A stretch of 64,000 bases of DNA, taken from assembly GCF_000255295.1 (NCBI RefSeq), contig NC_017030.1, positions 9,522,328 through 9,586,327 of the forward strand, read 5' to 3'. Shown here in pieces: positions 34,976 to 45,664 of this stretch; positions within the stretch are counted from its first letter, which is position 1; the number at the start of each line of letters is the position of its first letter. A model generated the notes under the pieces. It had not been told where the DNA came from. It did not search any database and saw only the letters and a list, made by a program, of their open reading frames with translations. The DNA comes from Corallococcus coralloides DSM 2259 (GTDB taxonomy: Bacteria; Myxococcota; Myxococcia; Myxococcales; Myxococcaceae). A program made the position numbers and the translations under genes.

Positions 34976-35647
34976 ATGAAAACGCTGCACAAGCCGCTGC
35001 AGATCACCGTCTACCAGGATGTGCTTTGTTCCTGGTGCTACCTCGCCGACCAACGGTTGGAGGTGCTTCGCCAGGAGTTTGGCGATGCCGTCCGCTGGAG
35101 CGTGCGTCCCTACCCCTTGCGTCTGCACGACGTCCTGCCCACGGAGCGCGAAGTGCGCGGGCTGGTGGAAGAGGTGAAGCGCGCGCAGCGCGAACCCGAC
35201 CCCACGGCCTCGCTGCTCTCCACGGACCTGTGGCTGAGCGGTGATCCACCGCGCTCCAGCGTGCCGGCGTTGGCGGCGCTGGAGGCGGCGCGGTTGCAGG
35301 GGCCGCAGGCGCGGGCCTTCCTCGCCCGGTCCATGCAGCGCGCCGCGCTGGAGCAGGGCGTCAACGTGTCGCGCTCGGATGTGGTGTTCGAGCTGGCGTC
35401 GCGCGTGGGCCTGTCCATGAACCAGTTCTCCGCGGCCTTCCGTTCGGAAGAGACGCGCCGGCTCATCTACGACGAGCACCGGCTGGCCGGCAGCCGCGGC
35501 GTGCGCGGCGTGCCCACGCTGGTGATTGGCGGCCGGTGGATGCTGTGCGGCCTGCGCGAGCTGTCCGAGTACCGCGAGCACATCCTCGCGTGCCTGGGCA
35601 AGGTCGCCGTGCCCCGCTCGGGTTCCTCCGAGCGGCTGGTGCACTGA
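34976..35647 (+). CDS. DsbA/FrnE-like thioredoxin-fold protein
   Basis: The protein has 223 residues with no signal peptide, so it is probably cytoplasmic, as in the FrnE group. The active-site CxxC is CSWC near the N-terminus (VYQDVLCSWCYLADQ). The cis-Pro region is RGVRGVPTLVIGGRW. The helical insert with KRAQREPDPTASLL is typical. It likely catalyses thiol oxidation or isomerisation, or a 2-hydroxychromene-type reaction; the exact reaction is not deducible. The ATG at 34976 precedes KTLHKPLQITVY. It ends 53 nt before a convergent membrane-protein gene. Confidence 0.86.
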   Translation: MKTLHKPLQITVYQDVLCSWCYLADQRLEVLRQEFGDAVRWSVRPYPLRLHDVLPTEREVRGLVEEVKRAQREPDPTASLLSTDLWLSGDPPRSSVPALAALEAARLQGPQARAFLARSMQRAALEQGVNVSRSDVVFELASRVGLSMNQFSAAFRSEETRRLIYDEHRLAGSRGVRGVPTLVIGGRWMLCGLRELSEYREHILACLGKVAVPRSGSSERLVH

Positions 35648-35700
35648 AGTCCCCCGCGCGCCTTCGCTTTCGTTTCGCGAAGGCGCGCTTCCCGCGGCTC

Positions 35701-36687
35701 TCAGCCCGGGAAGGACTCCGAGGCGTCGTCGCTCGGGGAGCGCAGGGCCAGGAACATCCCCGCGATGAGCAGTTGGGCCAGCGCCATGCCGGGGATGAAG
35801 CCCACGCAGCACGCGAAGACGCCCGCCAGCATGACGGCTCCCCCCGCGAACCCCACGCCCAGGATGCCCAGGCGCTGCCCCCGCGCGGCCTCCCAGCTGC
35901 GGCGCAGCACCTCCCAGGGCGAGGGCGGCGCGTCGTCGTACGCGAGCTCCGGCTGGACCAGGTACAGCGGCAGCGCCAGGTACACGATGGGCCCCACCAG
36001 CACCAGGAACCCCAGCCCCATCACGCCGAGGATGGGCACCAGCGCATTCCAGACTTCGTCCGATGAGGAGTTCAGGTCCACGCCGCTCAGTAAGCCCGTG
36101 CCCACGAGCGCGAGGAAGCCCAGGGAGAACAGCAGGGCCAGCGGCACCAGCACGATGACGAAGACGAGGAGCATCGTCAGCGCGTAGGGCACCGCCTTGT
36201 GCATCTGGCTGAAGAGGCGCGCCACGTCCGCGCGGCCGCCGTGCAGCACGTCGAAGCACACGCGCAAGAGGCCCAGCTGCACCAGGCCCTGCACCAGCTG
36301 CTGCGCCACGAGCCCCACCACGCTCAGCACCACGGCGAGGGCGGCACTGTCCACCGCCGTGCCGATGCCCGTGGCCACGTTGATCAACAGCTGCGCGCCG
36401 AAGCTCACGCCGAGGTAGACCAACACCGCGAGCGACAGCATGCCCCACTCGCGCTGGAACGCCGCCCAGCACACGTCCCACAGGTTGCTGAAGTTCCAGG
36501 TCTCCCGGCTCAGCGGGAACGTGGCGCCGGAGCGCTCCCGGCACGTGGGGCAGCGCGGCGACGCGCCGTCCTGGCTGCACGTGTCGCACGTGAAGTTGCC
36601 GCAGCGGGCGCAGGTGCCCGTGGCCTCCCGCCCCGGGTGCAGCGCGCAGGACGCCCCCATCGCGCGTCCGAAATCCACATCCGACAT
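35701..36687 (-). CDS. Zinc-ribbon multi-pass membrane protein
   Basis: The protein has 328 residues. An N-terminal B-box/zinc-ribbon-like part contains CALHPG, CARCGNFTCDTC and CPTC. At least five hydrophobic segments follow, such as MLSLAVLVYLGVSFGA, ALTMLLVFVIVLVPLALL and LVGPIVYLALPLYLV. I recognise no transporter motif. The start is the second ATG (36687), because GGAGG lies 7 nt upstream of it and only 1 nt from the first. Confidence 0.75.
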   Translation of the reverse strand: MSDVDFGRAMGASCALHPGREATGTCARCGNFTCDTCSQDGASPRCPTCRERSGATFPLSRETWNFSNLWDVCWAAFQREWGMLSLAVLVYLGVSFGAQLLINVATGIGTAVDSAALAVVLSVVGLVAQQLVQGLVQLGLLRVCFDVLHGGRADVARLFSQMHKAVPYALTMLLVFVIVLVPLALLFSLGFLALVGTGLLSGVDLNSSSDEVWNALVPILGVMGLGFLVLVGPIVYLALPLYLVQPELAYDDAPPSPWEVLRRSWEAARGQRLGILGVGFAGGAVMLAGVFACCVGFIPGMALAQLLIAGMFLALRSPSDDASESFPG

Positions 36688-36871
36688 CCGCATGCCTCCA
36701 AAGGCGCGGCGCCCCAGGGGCCGCGACCCGGGTGTCATATCAGGCGGGCCCCTCGCCTTCCCGGCGGGCGGGCGTTCCGGGTGAATTTCCGGGGAGGCCG
36801 GCCGTCATGGGGGGCAGAGGTTGCGAAGCGGGACGCTTTGAGGGTCCACTTCCGCGACAGGAGACTTCTTC

Positions 36872-37792
36872 ATGAACCGCTTGCTCGCCCTGGTCGTCCC
36901 CGTGGCCCTGCTGATGGGGACGGGCTGTGTCGTCGAGGCCCACTCGCACCGCCCCGTCCGCCGCGTGGCCTACGTCGCCCCCGCGCCCGTGGTGGAGTAC
37001 CGGTTCGCCGGCGCGCACCCCGTCCCCGACGACATCGGCGGCGGCTGGTGCCCCGAGGACTACGCCCACGTCCACGACTACCAGCCGCCCCAGACGTCCT
37101 ACGTCTACACGGACAACGTCTACTACTACCGGGGCCCGACGGTGGTCTGGTACTGGGACTACCACCCCACCCTGAGCGGGGGGTACTGCAACTTCCACGG
37201 CCGCCACCAGCACGACTACTACCCGCACGGCTCGTGGGGCGCGGGCTACTCCTACGACCGCGGCAGCCGGGGCTACCGCTGGAGCAACAGCCACTCGGCC
37301 TCCGCGGTCCCTGGCGGCCGCAACAACATGGCCCCCTCGCGGCCCGCGCCCGCTCCGGCCCCCGTCAACCAGGGCCGCAACCCGCCCCCCGGCGGCACGG
37401 GCACCGGCGCCCGGCCTCCCAGCAGCTCCGGCTGGGGCCGCGGCAACAACGTCGCGCCCTCCACCAACTCGCGGGACAACGACCGGGACAATGACCGGGA
37501 CAACAGCCGCAACAGCGGCGGCTGGGACACCCCGGCCAGCAAGAGCCGCGACGACGACAAGGACAACAACCGCGGCAACAGCGGCAACAGCAACAGCGGC
37601 AACAGCGGCCGGAGCAGCGGCGGCTGGAGCACCCCTCCCAGTGGCAACAGCGGCGGCGGCAGCAGCAGTGGCCGGGGCAACAGCGGCAACAGCGGCAGCA
37701 GCGGCCGGGGCAACAGCGGCAACAGCAGCGGCGGCGGTTGGAACACCGGCAAGAGCTCCGGCTCCTCCGGCAGGAGCGGGTCGGGCTGGTAG
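36872..37792 (+). CDS. Low-complexity lipoprotein, Tyr-rich then Asn/Gly/Ser-rich
   Basis: The protein has 306 residues. Signal ends MGTGC (Cys19). Residues 30-150 are rich in Tyr, His and Trp (YVYTDNVYYYRG, VVWYWDYHP). Residues 150-306 are a Pro-rich stretch and then an Asn/Ser/Gly tract with RDNDRDNDRDN and GNSGNS repeats. It is probably an extended surface or matrix protein; function unknown. AGGAG lies 8 nt before the ATG. A terminator-like structure follows at 37825-37877. Confidence 0.75.
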   Translation: MNRLLALVVPVALLMGTGCVVEAHSHRPVRRVAYVAPAPVVEYRFAGAHPVPDDIGGGWCPEDYAHVHDYQPPQTSYVYTDNVYYYRGPTVVWYWDYHPTLSGGYCNFHGRHQHDYYPHGSWGAGYSYDRGSRGYRWSNSHSASAVPGGRNNMAPSRPAPAPAPVNQGRNPPPGGTGTGARPPSSSGWGRGNNVAPSTNSRDNDRDNDRDNSRNSGGWDTPASKSRDDDKDNNRGNSGNSNSGNSGRSSGGWSTPPSGNSGGGSSSGRGNSGNSGSSGRGNSGNSSGGGWNTGKSSGSSGRSGSGW

Positions 37793-37824
37793 CCGCTCCG
37801 CTTCCTCCTCCCTGGCGTGACCCG

Positions 37825-37877
37825 CGGCACCGGGCGACCGCCTTCCGTTTCCAGCGGAAGGCAGGCTCCCGGTGCCG
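37825..37877 (+). terminator. Rho-independent-type terminator after the low-complexity lipoprotein
   Basis: Outer arms CGGCACCGGG (37825-37834) and CCCGGTGCCG (37868-37877) pair perfectly over 10 bp, enclosing an inner CCTTCCG/CGGAAGG stem (37841-37861). A TGTTTT run follows 3 nt later, at 37881-37886. This is the best terminator in the window. Confidence 0.7.
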
Positions 37878-38011
37878 ACGTGTTTTCAACACCCGGAGGG
37901 CCCGGTGTCCGGTGCGTCCGGCCCGCGAGCGCGGCGGTGCGTCGTGAAGGGGACGAACGACACCGGGGGACGGATTGCGTGCCCCTCCCGCCGTGAAGAT
38001 GTTGCCGCCCG

Positions 38012-38860
38012 ATGAAACACTACATTCGGGCGGCGGGTGGTGCCGTGCTCGGGCTGTTGGCGATGGCCTGTGGCGACGGCGGCTTCACACCGGACCCCGG
38101 CGTGCGGACCGAGGACGCCGAGGCAGTGGACCTGGAAAACCTTCGCATCCTCGTGAGCGGCGAGGCACGCGTGTTCCCGGAGGCCGAGGGCATGGCCGCG
38201 GCACCGGCGTCGCTCACCGGGATGGCGCTCACCGTGGAGGAGCCGCTGCGCGTGGCCGTCAACGACGCGGCCGCCACCTTCGCCACGGGAGAGGTGGCCG
38301 AGGACGGCGCCTTCCGCATCACCGACGTGCCCGTGCGCGACATGCACCAGGGGCTCGCGGTGGGGCTGGTGCACGACGGCCTCGTGCGCAGCACCACGCT
38401 CGTCTACGACACCGCCTTCACCGGCACCCGTCCGCGCACGGACATCATCGACGCGAACGCGTGGGCCCTCCCCATCGCGTTCGTGGATCAGCTGGGCGCC
38501 GCCGTGGGTGCGCCGCGCCTCCAGGGCCACACCGGGGACCCGGCGGCCACCCTGGCCTCCGCGGGCTTCGTGCTGGGCCGGGTGGTGGACCTGAACGGCC
38601 AGCCCGTGAGCGGCGCGCGCGTGGCGTTGAACCGCGCCGAGCTGGCGGACCGCGTCTACTACCCGTCCGGTGACCTGACGTCCGTGGACTCCGCGGGTAC
38701 CGCGGCCCACGGGCTCTTCCTCTTCGTGCACTCCGGCGCCGGGGTGGCCTCCTTCCAGCTGTCCGTGGAAGGCACCGACACGTACGTGCCGCGCAACGTC
38801 GATGTGGGCCCGGGGCTGGGCGTCGTCCTCACCGTGTACCCCGGCCGCTACGCACCCTGA
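38012..38860 (+). CDS. Lipoprotein with regulatory-like beta domains
   Basis: The protein has 282 residues, signal ending GLLAMAC (Cys20). The mature part reads like carboxypeptidase-regulatory-like beta-sandwich repeats: FVLGRVVDLNGQPVSGARVA is typical of this group, with an earlier block around EDGAFRITDVPVRDMHQG. It is likely exposed on the surface, partner unknown. The ribosome-binding site is weak (GAAG). It is downstream of the terminator at 37825-37877. Confidence 0.72.
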   Translation: MKHYIRAAGGAVLGLLAMACGDGGFTPDPGVRTEDAEAVDLENLRILVSGEARVFPEAEGMAAAPASLTGMALTVEEPLRVAVNDAAATFATGEVAEDGAFRITDVPVRDMHQGLAVGLVHDGLVRSTTLVYDTAFTGTRPRTDIIDANAWALPIAFVDQLGAAVGAPRLQGHTGDPAATLASAGFVLGRVVDLNGQPVSGARVALNRAELADRVYYPSGDLTSVDSAGTAAHGLFLFVHSGAGVASFQLSVEGTDTYVPRNVDVGPGLGVVLTVYPGRYAP

Positions 38861-38992
38861 CCCAACCCTGGACAGGCCGGACATCCCCGCCTAGGACGGA
38901 CATCCCCCCAACCCCGGCGTCCCATAGCCGGGGGGGCCCCTGACACGAGATGTTGTGGCAGGATGCAGGGCTGGCGTTCCGGGGGGACGCGG

Positions 38993-40984
38993 ATGATGAG
39001 CGGCCAATCCATGCCACGAAGCACGGCGTTGGTCCGTGCCCTTGCGCGCAGCTCCGCGGTGGCCGCCGGCCTGGTGGGCCTGCTGGTGCTGGTGGGCTGG
39101 GCGCTGGATGTCATGGTCCTCAAGTCCATGGGCGCCGCGATCCCCGCCATGCGTCCCAGCGCCGCATTGGGGTTGATGCTGGGTGGGGCCGCGCTGGGCC
39201 TGCGGCTGCCGGCCCATCCCCGTCGCCTCCAACACCGGCTGGGCACCGTGCTCGCGCTGGCCACGGCCCTGCTGGGCGCGGCGAGCCTCGTGGACGGCGT
39301 CATCACCGGGGGCAACGGAGGCCTGGACGCGCTGTTCCTGCGCGTCTTTGGCGAGGACGGTGGCGCGTCACCCGGCGTCCCGCCGTCGCCCCTGACGGCC
39401 CTGTGCTTGATGCTCCTGGGCCCGGCGCTGGCGCTGGTGGACCGGGGCCACCCGCAGCGGCTGTCGTGGTCGGACGCGCTGGTGGTGCTGGCGCTGATGG
39501 CGGCGCTGACGGGGCTCAACGGCTTCCTGCTGGGCCCGCTGGTGACGCCCGTCGCCGCTCCGTTCCTCCAGGAGCGCAGCATGGGGCTGCACACCACCTG
39601 CGTGCTGATGCTGCTGGCCATGGGCACGCTGTGCGCCCGGCCGGAGCTGGGACTGATGGCGCGGCTCACCCGGGACACGCTGGGCGGCTTCGTGGCGCGG
39701 CGGCTGGTGCCGGTGACACTGCTGGGGCCGCCGGTGCTGGGGCTGACGCTGGTGTTGATCCACCTGACGGGCGGGCTCAGCCACGACGCGAAGCTGCCCC
39801 TCTTCGCCACGGTGGTGGCCGCTGGCGGCGTCACGTTGGTGCTGCTGGCGGCGCGGGCGCTGGACGTCCTGGACACCGAACGCATGCGGGCCACCGCCGC
39901 GCTGGAGGCCTCCGAGGAGCGCTTCCGCACCTTCCTGGACACCGCGCCGGACCCCATGGTGGTGGTGGACGCCAGCGGCCGCGTGCGCTTCGCCAATGCG
40001 GAAGCCGAGCGCGTCTTCGGCTACCGCCGAGAGGCCCTGCTGGCCCGCGAGGTGGAGCTGCTCGTGCCGGAGGGGCTCCACGGCCCGGCCTCCGCCGGCG
40101 AGGGCCCGGAGCGCGCCAGGGGCGGGCGGCTGGTGTCCGGGCAGCGGCAGGACGGCACCAGCGTGCCGCTGGAGGTGCGGCTGAGCCCGCTGGAGGGCGA
40201 GGACGACGCCACGCGCATCGCCATCCTGCGTGACGTCACCGAGCGCCGGGACCTGGAGAAGCTGCGCGAGGAGTACGTGGGGCTCATCTCCCACGACCTG
40301 CGCAACCCGCTGAACACCATCAACCTGCGCGCCCACCTGCTCCAGCGCGCGCTGCACGAGCGGAAGCTGGAGCGCGAGGGCGTCATGGCCCAGGCCATCA
40401 TCCACAACGTGGAGTGGATGAGCACGATGATCGAGGAGCTGCTGGAGGGGTCGCGGCTGGAGTCCGGCCGGGTGAACCTGCGCCGCGAGGCGCGCGACCT
40501 GGGCCGCTTCCTGGAGGAGGTGCTGGAGCGCGACGTGCCGCCCGACGCGCGCGAGCGCTTCCGGCTGCACCTGGCGGATCCGCTGCCGCCGGTGCCCATG
40601 GACGCCGCGCGGCTGGAGCGCGTGGTGACCAACCTGCTGACCAACGCGCTCAAGTACAGCCCCACGGGGACGCCGGTGGACGTGCGGCTCTCCGCCGTGC
40701 ACGACCACGCCGTGGTGTCGGTGACCAACCAGGGCGCGGGCCTGTCTCCCAGGGACGCGGCGCGCCTGTTCGACAAGTACTACCGCACGGAGGACGGCCG
40801 CTCGGCGGACGGCAAGGGGCTGGGTCTGGGGCTCTACATCAGCCGGCTCATCGTGGAGGCCCACGGTGGCCACATCTGGGTGGAGAGCGAGCCGGACCGG
40901 GGCGTCACCTTCTTCTTCAGCGTGCCCCTGGAAGCCCCCGCCGCCCCCACGGCGCCTGAACCGCTGCGCCAGCGCGCGGGCTAG
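38993..40984 (+). CDS. Membrane sensor histidine kinase with PAS domain
   Basis: The protein has 663 residues. An N-terminal block of about eight hydrophobic helices (residues 20-300) is unlike standard sensor domains and may sense a membrane signal. A PAS domain (about 300-415: FRTFLDTAPDPMVVVDASGR) precedes HisKA with His434 in ISHDLRNPL and an HATPase (NLLTNALKYSP, GKGLGLGLYISRLIVEAHGG). No response regulator adjoins it. The start is ATG 38993, with GGGGGGA 6 nt upstream. Its TAG stop shares CTAG with the convergent TolB-like gene. Confidence 0.88.
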   Translation: MMSGQSMPRSTALVRALARSSAVAAGLVGLLVLVGWALDVMVLKSMGAAIPAMRPSAALGLMLGGAALGLRLPAHPRRLQHRLGTVLALATALLGAASLVDGVITGGNGGLDALFLRVFGEDGGASPGVPPSPLTALCLMLLGPALALVDRGHPQRLSWSDALVVLALMAALTGLNGFLLGPLVTPVAAPFLQERSMGLHTTCVLMLLAMGTLCARPELGLMARLTRDTLGGFVARRLVPVTLLGPPVLGLTLVLIHLTGGLSHDAKLPLFATVVAAGGVTLVLLAARALDVLDTERMRATAALEASEERFRTFLDTAPDPMVVVDASGRVRFANAEAERVFGYRREALLAREVELLVPEGLHGPASAGEGPERARGGRLVSGQRQDGTSVPLEVRLSPLEGEDDATRIAILRDVTERRDLEKLREEYVGLISHDLRNPLNTINLRAHLLQRALHERKLEREGVMAQAIIHNVEWMSTMIEELLEGSRLESGRVNLRREARDLGRFLEEVLERDVPPDARERFRLHLADPLPPVPMDAARLERVVTNLLTNALKYSPTGTPVDVRLSAVHDHAVVSVTNQGAGLSPRDAARLFDKYYRTEDGRSADGKGLGLGLYISRLIVEAHGGHIWVESEPDRGVTFFFSVPLEAPAAPTAPEPLRQRAG

Positions 40985-42099
40985 CGCGGCGCGAACCAGC
41001 GCGGCAGCCAGTCCGCGCCCTTCGCCGTGGTGAGCCGCGTCTGGCCGGTGCCGTCCGGGCGCATGAGGTACAGGTCGGTGTCGCCGTCGCGCTCGGAGAC
41101 GAACACCAGCGCCTTGCCGTCCGGGCTCCAGGCCGGCATGTCGTCGCGGTGCTGTCCGTCCGTCAGCGCCACCGGCGCGCCTCCCGCCACGTCCGCCACC
41201 CAGATGCGGCTCTTGCCGTCCGCAAGCCGGGCCACGTACGCCACGCGCTTGCCGTCCGGACTGAAGACCGCCTCGCGCTCGTCACCCGCGAAGCCTTCTC
41301 CGGACAGGGCGCGCAGGTCCGCGCCGTCCGCGCGCACCAGGTACACGCGCTCCTTGCGCTCGCGGTTGCTCACGAACAGCAGCCACCTGCCGTCCGGGCT
41401 CCACTGCGGCGTCCGGTCCTCCATGTAGAACGTGGTGATGCGGCGGGGCTCGCCCGCGCCGTCCGCTCGGAAGACGTAGACCTCCGGATCCCCGTCGCCG
41501 CTGCACACGCACGCCACCTCCGTGCCGTCCGGGGACACCGCGGGCTCGAAGCAGCCCGCCTGCACGTGCGTCAGTTGCGTGTCCACCGCGTTCGCCTGGG
41601 GCAGCACGCGCACCACGTCGCTGAAGCCCTGCGCGTCGGACTCCGCCACGAGCCACGTGCCGTCCGGCGCCCAGCTCGCGTTGCGCGCCCGGGGCCGGGG
41701 CGGATGCAGCGCCACCTGGCGGCCTCCCTCGAGCGGCTGCAGGCGCAGCTGCTGGAAGACGCGCCCGTTCGCCTCGCCCGACGCAATCACCAGCAGCGTG
41801 CGGCCGTCCGGCGACGGCGGGCCGGGATATTCGTCCTCCGGCGCGGAGGTGACCTGCGTCTCTTCTCCGGCGGGCGTCACCCGCCAGACGTCCTTCTGTC
41901 CCGCCCTTTCGGAGAGGAAGACGATGGTGCCCGGCAGGGCCCGCCGCTCCGCCTCCGACAGGGCGCCGGGCGCCGGGACCGCCGCAGCGCCGCCGCAGCG
42001 GCCCTGACAGCCCATGGCGCCCAGCATGGCGAGCACGGCCCACCACCGCCGTGCCCGCGAGGGCCCGGAACGCTTCCGTCGTTCAAGGCCCTCGGGCAT
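40981..42099 (-). CDS. TolB/WD40-like lipoprotein
   Basis: The protein has 372 residues. Signal ends MLGAMGC. Six or more PD40/TolB-type blades follow: AGQKDVWRVTPAGEETQVTS, ARNASWAPDGTWLVAESDAQ, DRTPQWSPDGRWLLFVSNR, EREAVFSPDGKRVAYVARL and DMPAWSPDGKALVFVSERDG. Such periplasmic propellers often bind proteins or peptidoglycan-associated lipoproteins; the partner is unknown. The ATG at 42099 follows the amidase stop by 4 nt, so it is co-transcribed with it. Confidence 0.85.
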   Translation of the reverse strand: MPEGLERRKRSGPSRARRWWAVLAMLGAMGCQGRCGGAAAVPAPGALSEAERRALPGTIVFLSERAGQKDVWRVTPAGEETQVTSAPEDEYPGPPSPDGRTLLVIASGEANGRVFQQLRLQPLEGGRQVALHPPRPRARNASWAPDGTWLVAESDAQGFSDVVRVLPQANAVDTQLTHVQAGCFEPAVSPDGTEVACVCSGDGDPEVYVFRADGAGEPRRITTFYMEDRTPQWSPDGRWLLFVSNRERKERVYLVRADGADLRALSGEGFAGDEREAVFSPDGKRVAYVARLADGKSRIWVADVAGGAPVALTDGQHRDDMPAWSPDGKALVFVSERDGDTDLYLMRPDGTGQTRLTTAKGADWLPRWFAPR

Positions 42100-42103
42100 C
42101 ACG

Positions 42104-43714
<1,611 letters not shown>

Positions 43715-44110
43715 GAGGGGACTCCAAATTCGGGGGAGGGACTCCACGCCTTCTCAGCACCGTGCGTGCCAGCCGCTTCCATCCCGTCACCTTCGTCCAG
43801 TTTTCTTCCGCGACCGGTGCATGCATGCTCCACCCGCACCCGGCGCGCGGCGTCCCTGGCGACCTCAAACACCTGAAATCACGGAATTGCCTACATCTCT
43901 GGACCCGCTGTTTCCACGCGGAGTCCGGCATGGTGCATGGATGCCGCACTGCCGTGTTTCAGGACATCCGTGACGTAACGTTTTGTTACACCATTTCTTG
44001 TATTAATCACTATTTGAACCATTGGCGGACGGTGGCGGAAGGCCGTCCGGACGGGCGCCGCGCTGGAAGGGCCGACATGGGGCCAGGGCATCCGCTATGA
44101 CGCCAGCATC
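43715..44110. other. Intergenic region, divergent promoters, AT-rich core
   Basis: These 396 bases separate the hydrolase gene and the phosphoesterase gene, which point away from each other. Around 43975-44020 the composition turns AT-rich (TTTTGTTACACC, TTGTATTAATCACTATTT) and contains a GTAAC-N5-GTTAC inverted repeat at 43975-43989. It probably holds both promoters, but no exact -35/-10 pair could be fixed. Nothing here reads as protein. Confidence 0.4.
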
Positions 44111-44848
44111 ATGCGGCTCTTCGGTATTGGCGACACGCACCTGCCCTCCACCCGGCAGAAGGACATGCACCGCTTCGGCTGGACGGACCACCCGCTGCCC
44201 CTGCAGCGCGCGTGGGACGAACGGGTGCGGCCGGAGGACGCGGTCATCGTCGCGGGTGACATCTCCTGGGCCACCCGTCCCCACGAGGTGATGGAGGACC
44301 TGGCGTGGCTGGACGCGCGGCCGGGGCGCAAGGTGCTGGTGCGCGGCAACCACGACTACTGGTGGGGCGACTCCGCGTCCAAGCTGCGCAAGCTGCTGGA
44401 GCCGTTCCGCACGCTGGAGGGCTTCCTCCACAACAACGCGGTGGTGCTGGGCCCGTGGGTCATCGCCGGCACGCGGCTGTGGACCGCGCCGGAAGCGCCG
44501 CCCATGCCCGGCGGGGAGATGGGCGACGAGCAGGGGGACTCCGGCTACGTGGAGCGTGAGACGCGCCGGCTCAACACGTCGCTGGAGGACGCGCTCAAGA
44601 AGGAGGCGGCCCACCCCACGCCGCTCACCCGCATCGTCGCGGTGCACTTCCCGCCCGTGTACGCGAACGAGCGGGCCACCGCCTTCAGCGCCCCCATCGA
44701 AGCGTTCGCCCCCAAGGTGTGCGTGTACGGCCACCTGCACTCGAGCGGCATCCCCGCGGGCTTCACCGGCGAACGGGCCGGCGTGCGCTACGTGCTCGCG
44801 TCCTGCGACGCGGCCGGCTTCGCGCCGGTGCTGCTGGACGAGCGCTGA
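44111..44848 (+). CDS. Calcineurin-like metallophosphoesterase
   Basis: The protein has 245 residues. All five metal motifs are visible: GDTH near the N-terminus, AGDISW, RGNHDYWWG, VHFPP and YGHLHSSG. It hydrolyses a phosphoester with two metal ions; the substrate is unknown. The lack of a signal peptide suggests a cytoplasmic enzyme. It starts just after the AT-rich promoter region. Confidence 0.9.
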   Translation: MRLFGIGDTHLPSTRQKDMHRFGWTDHPLPLQRAWDERVRPEDAVIVAGDISWATRPHEVMEDLAWLDARPGRKVLVRGNHDYWWGDSASKLRKLLEPFRTLEGFLHNNAVVLGPWVIAGTRLWTAPEAPPMPGGEMGDEQGDSGYVERETRRLNTSLEDALKKEAAHPTPLTRIVAVHFPPVYANERATAFSAPIEAFAPKVCVYGHLHSSGIPAGFTGERAGVRYVLASCDAAGFAPVLLDER

Positions 44849-45018
44849 CGGGCCCCCGGCCGGGAGCGCGAATGCCCCTCCGGACCTGCCGCGTTGGCCC
44901 GGGCACCGGACATGGGAGGTCGGGACGGGTGCGACGCCCGGTGAAGCGCTTTGTCGACAGGTGAACCAGGGCCATTAAGCTGGCCCCGGGTTCGCCCGTG
45001 AACCAAGGAGTGGAAGTC

Positions 45019-45600
45019 ATGCCGTCGGACAAGGCCGAACTCGCCGCCCGGATCGCCATCCTCCAGTCGGGGGACTCCATCCGTGGGCTCATCTTCAAGT
45101 CCGTCTTCGGCCTGGTGCAGCAGCACGCGGGCGCCATCGGCATGGAGCAGCTGCGCGTGGGGGAGCTGAACCACGACTACGCGGAGCTGCGCTCGTACCC
45201 GGCGCGGGAGTTCCTCACGCTCTTGTACAACACGGCGGACCTGCTGGAGGGCGCGCTCGGCGCCCAGGACGCGGTGTTCCACGCGTGCGGCGAGGTGAGC
45301 ATCACCCGCTACTCCACCGGGCCGGGGATGCTGGTGTTCGGCATCATCTCCCGGGGTGATCCGCAGAAGCTCTTCGCGGGCGCGCAGATGGCGTACAGCG
45401 CGGCGGTGTCCTACGGCAACCGCGAGTACCTCACGACGGGCCCCAAGTCCGGCACCCTGCGCATGCGCCGGGACATGATGCCGCCCGCGTACCACGTGGG
45501 CATCCTCACCGGTTCGCTGAAGGTGTTGGGACTGACGGGCAAGGCCACCGCGAAGCCGCAGGGCATCGACCGCGTGGACTACGACATCGAGTGGACCTGA
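45019..45600 (+). CDS. DUF2378 / TIGR02265 family protein
   Basis: The protein has 193 residues. SIRGLIFKSVFGLVQQHAG, YPAREFLTLLYNTADLLE and GNREYLTTGPKSGTLRM are typical of the Myxococcales-restricted TIGR02265 family. Its function is unknown; many copies occur per genome. The ATG at 45019 has AAGGAG 8 nt upstream. The gene is 170 nt after the phosphoesterase and convergent with the hotdog-like gene. Confidence 0.82.
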   Translation: MPSDKAELAARIAILQSGDSIRGLIFKSVFGLVQQHAGAIGMEQLRVGELNHDYAELRSYPAREFLTLLYNTADLLEGALGAQDAVFHACGEVSITRYSTGPGMLVFGIISRGDPQKLFAGAQMAYSAAVSYGNREYLTTGPKSGTLRMRRDMMPPAYHVGILTGSLKVLGLTGKATAKPQGIDRVDYDIEWT

Positions 45601-45664
45601 AGCGGGACGCGGGGCCGCGCGTCGACAGCGCTTCGGGTGCGCTCCAGACGGACTTCAGGGGACC

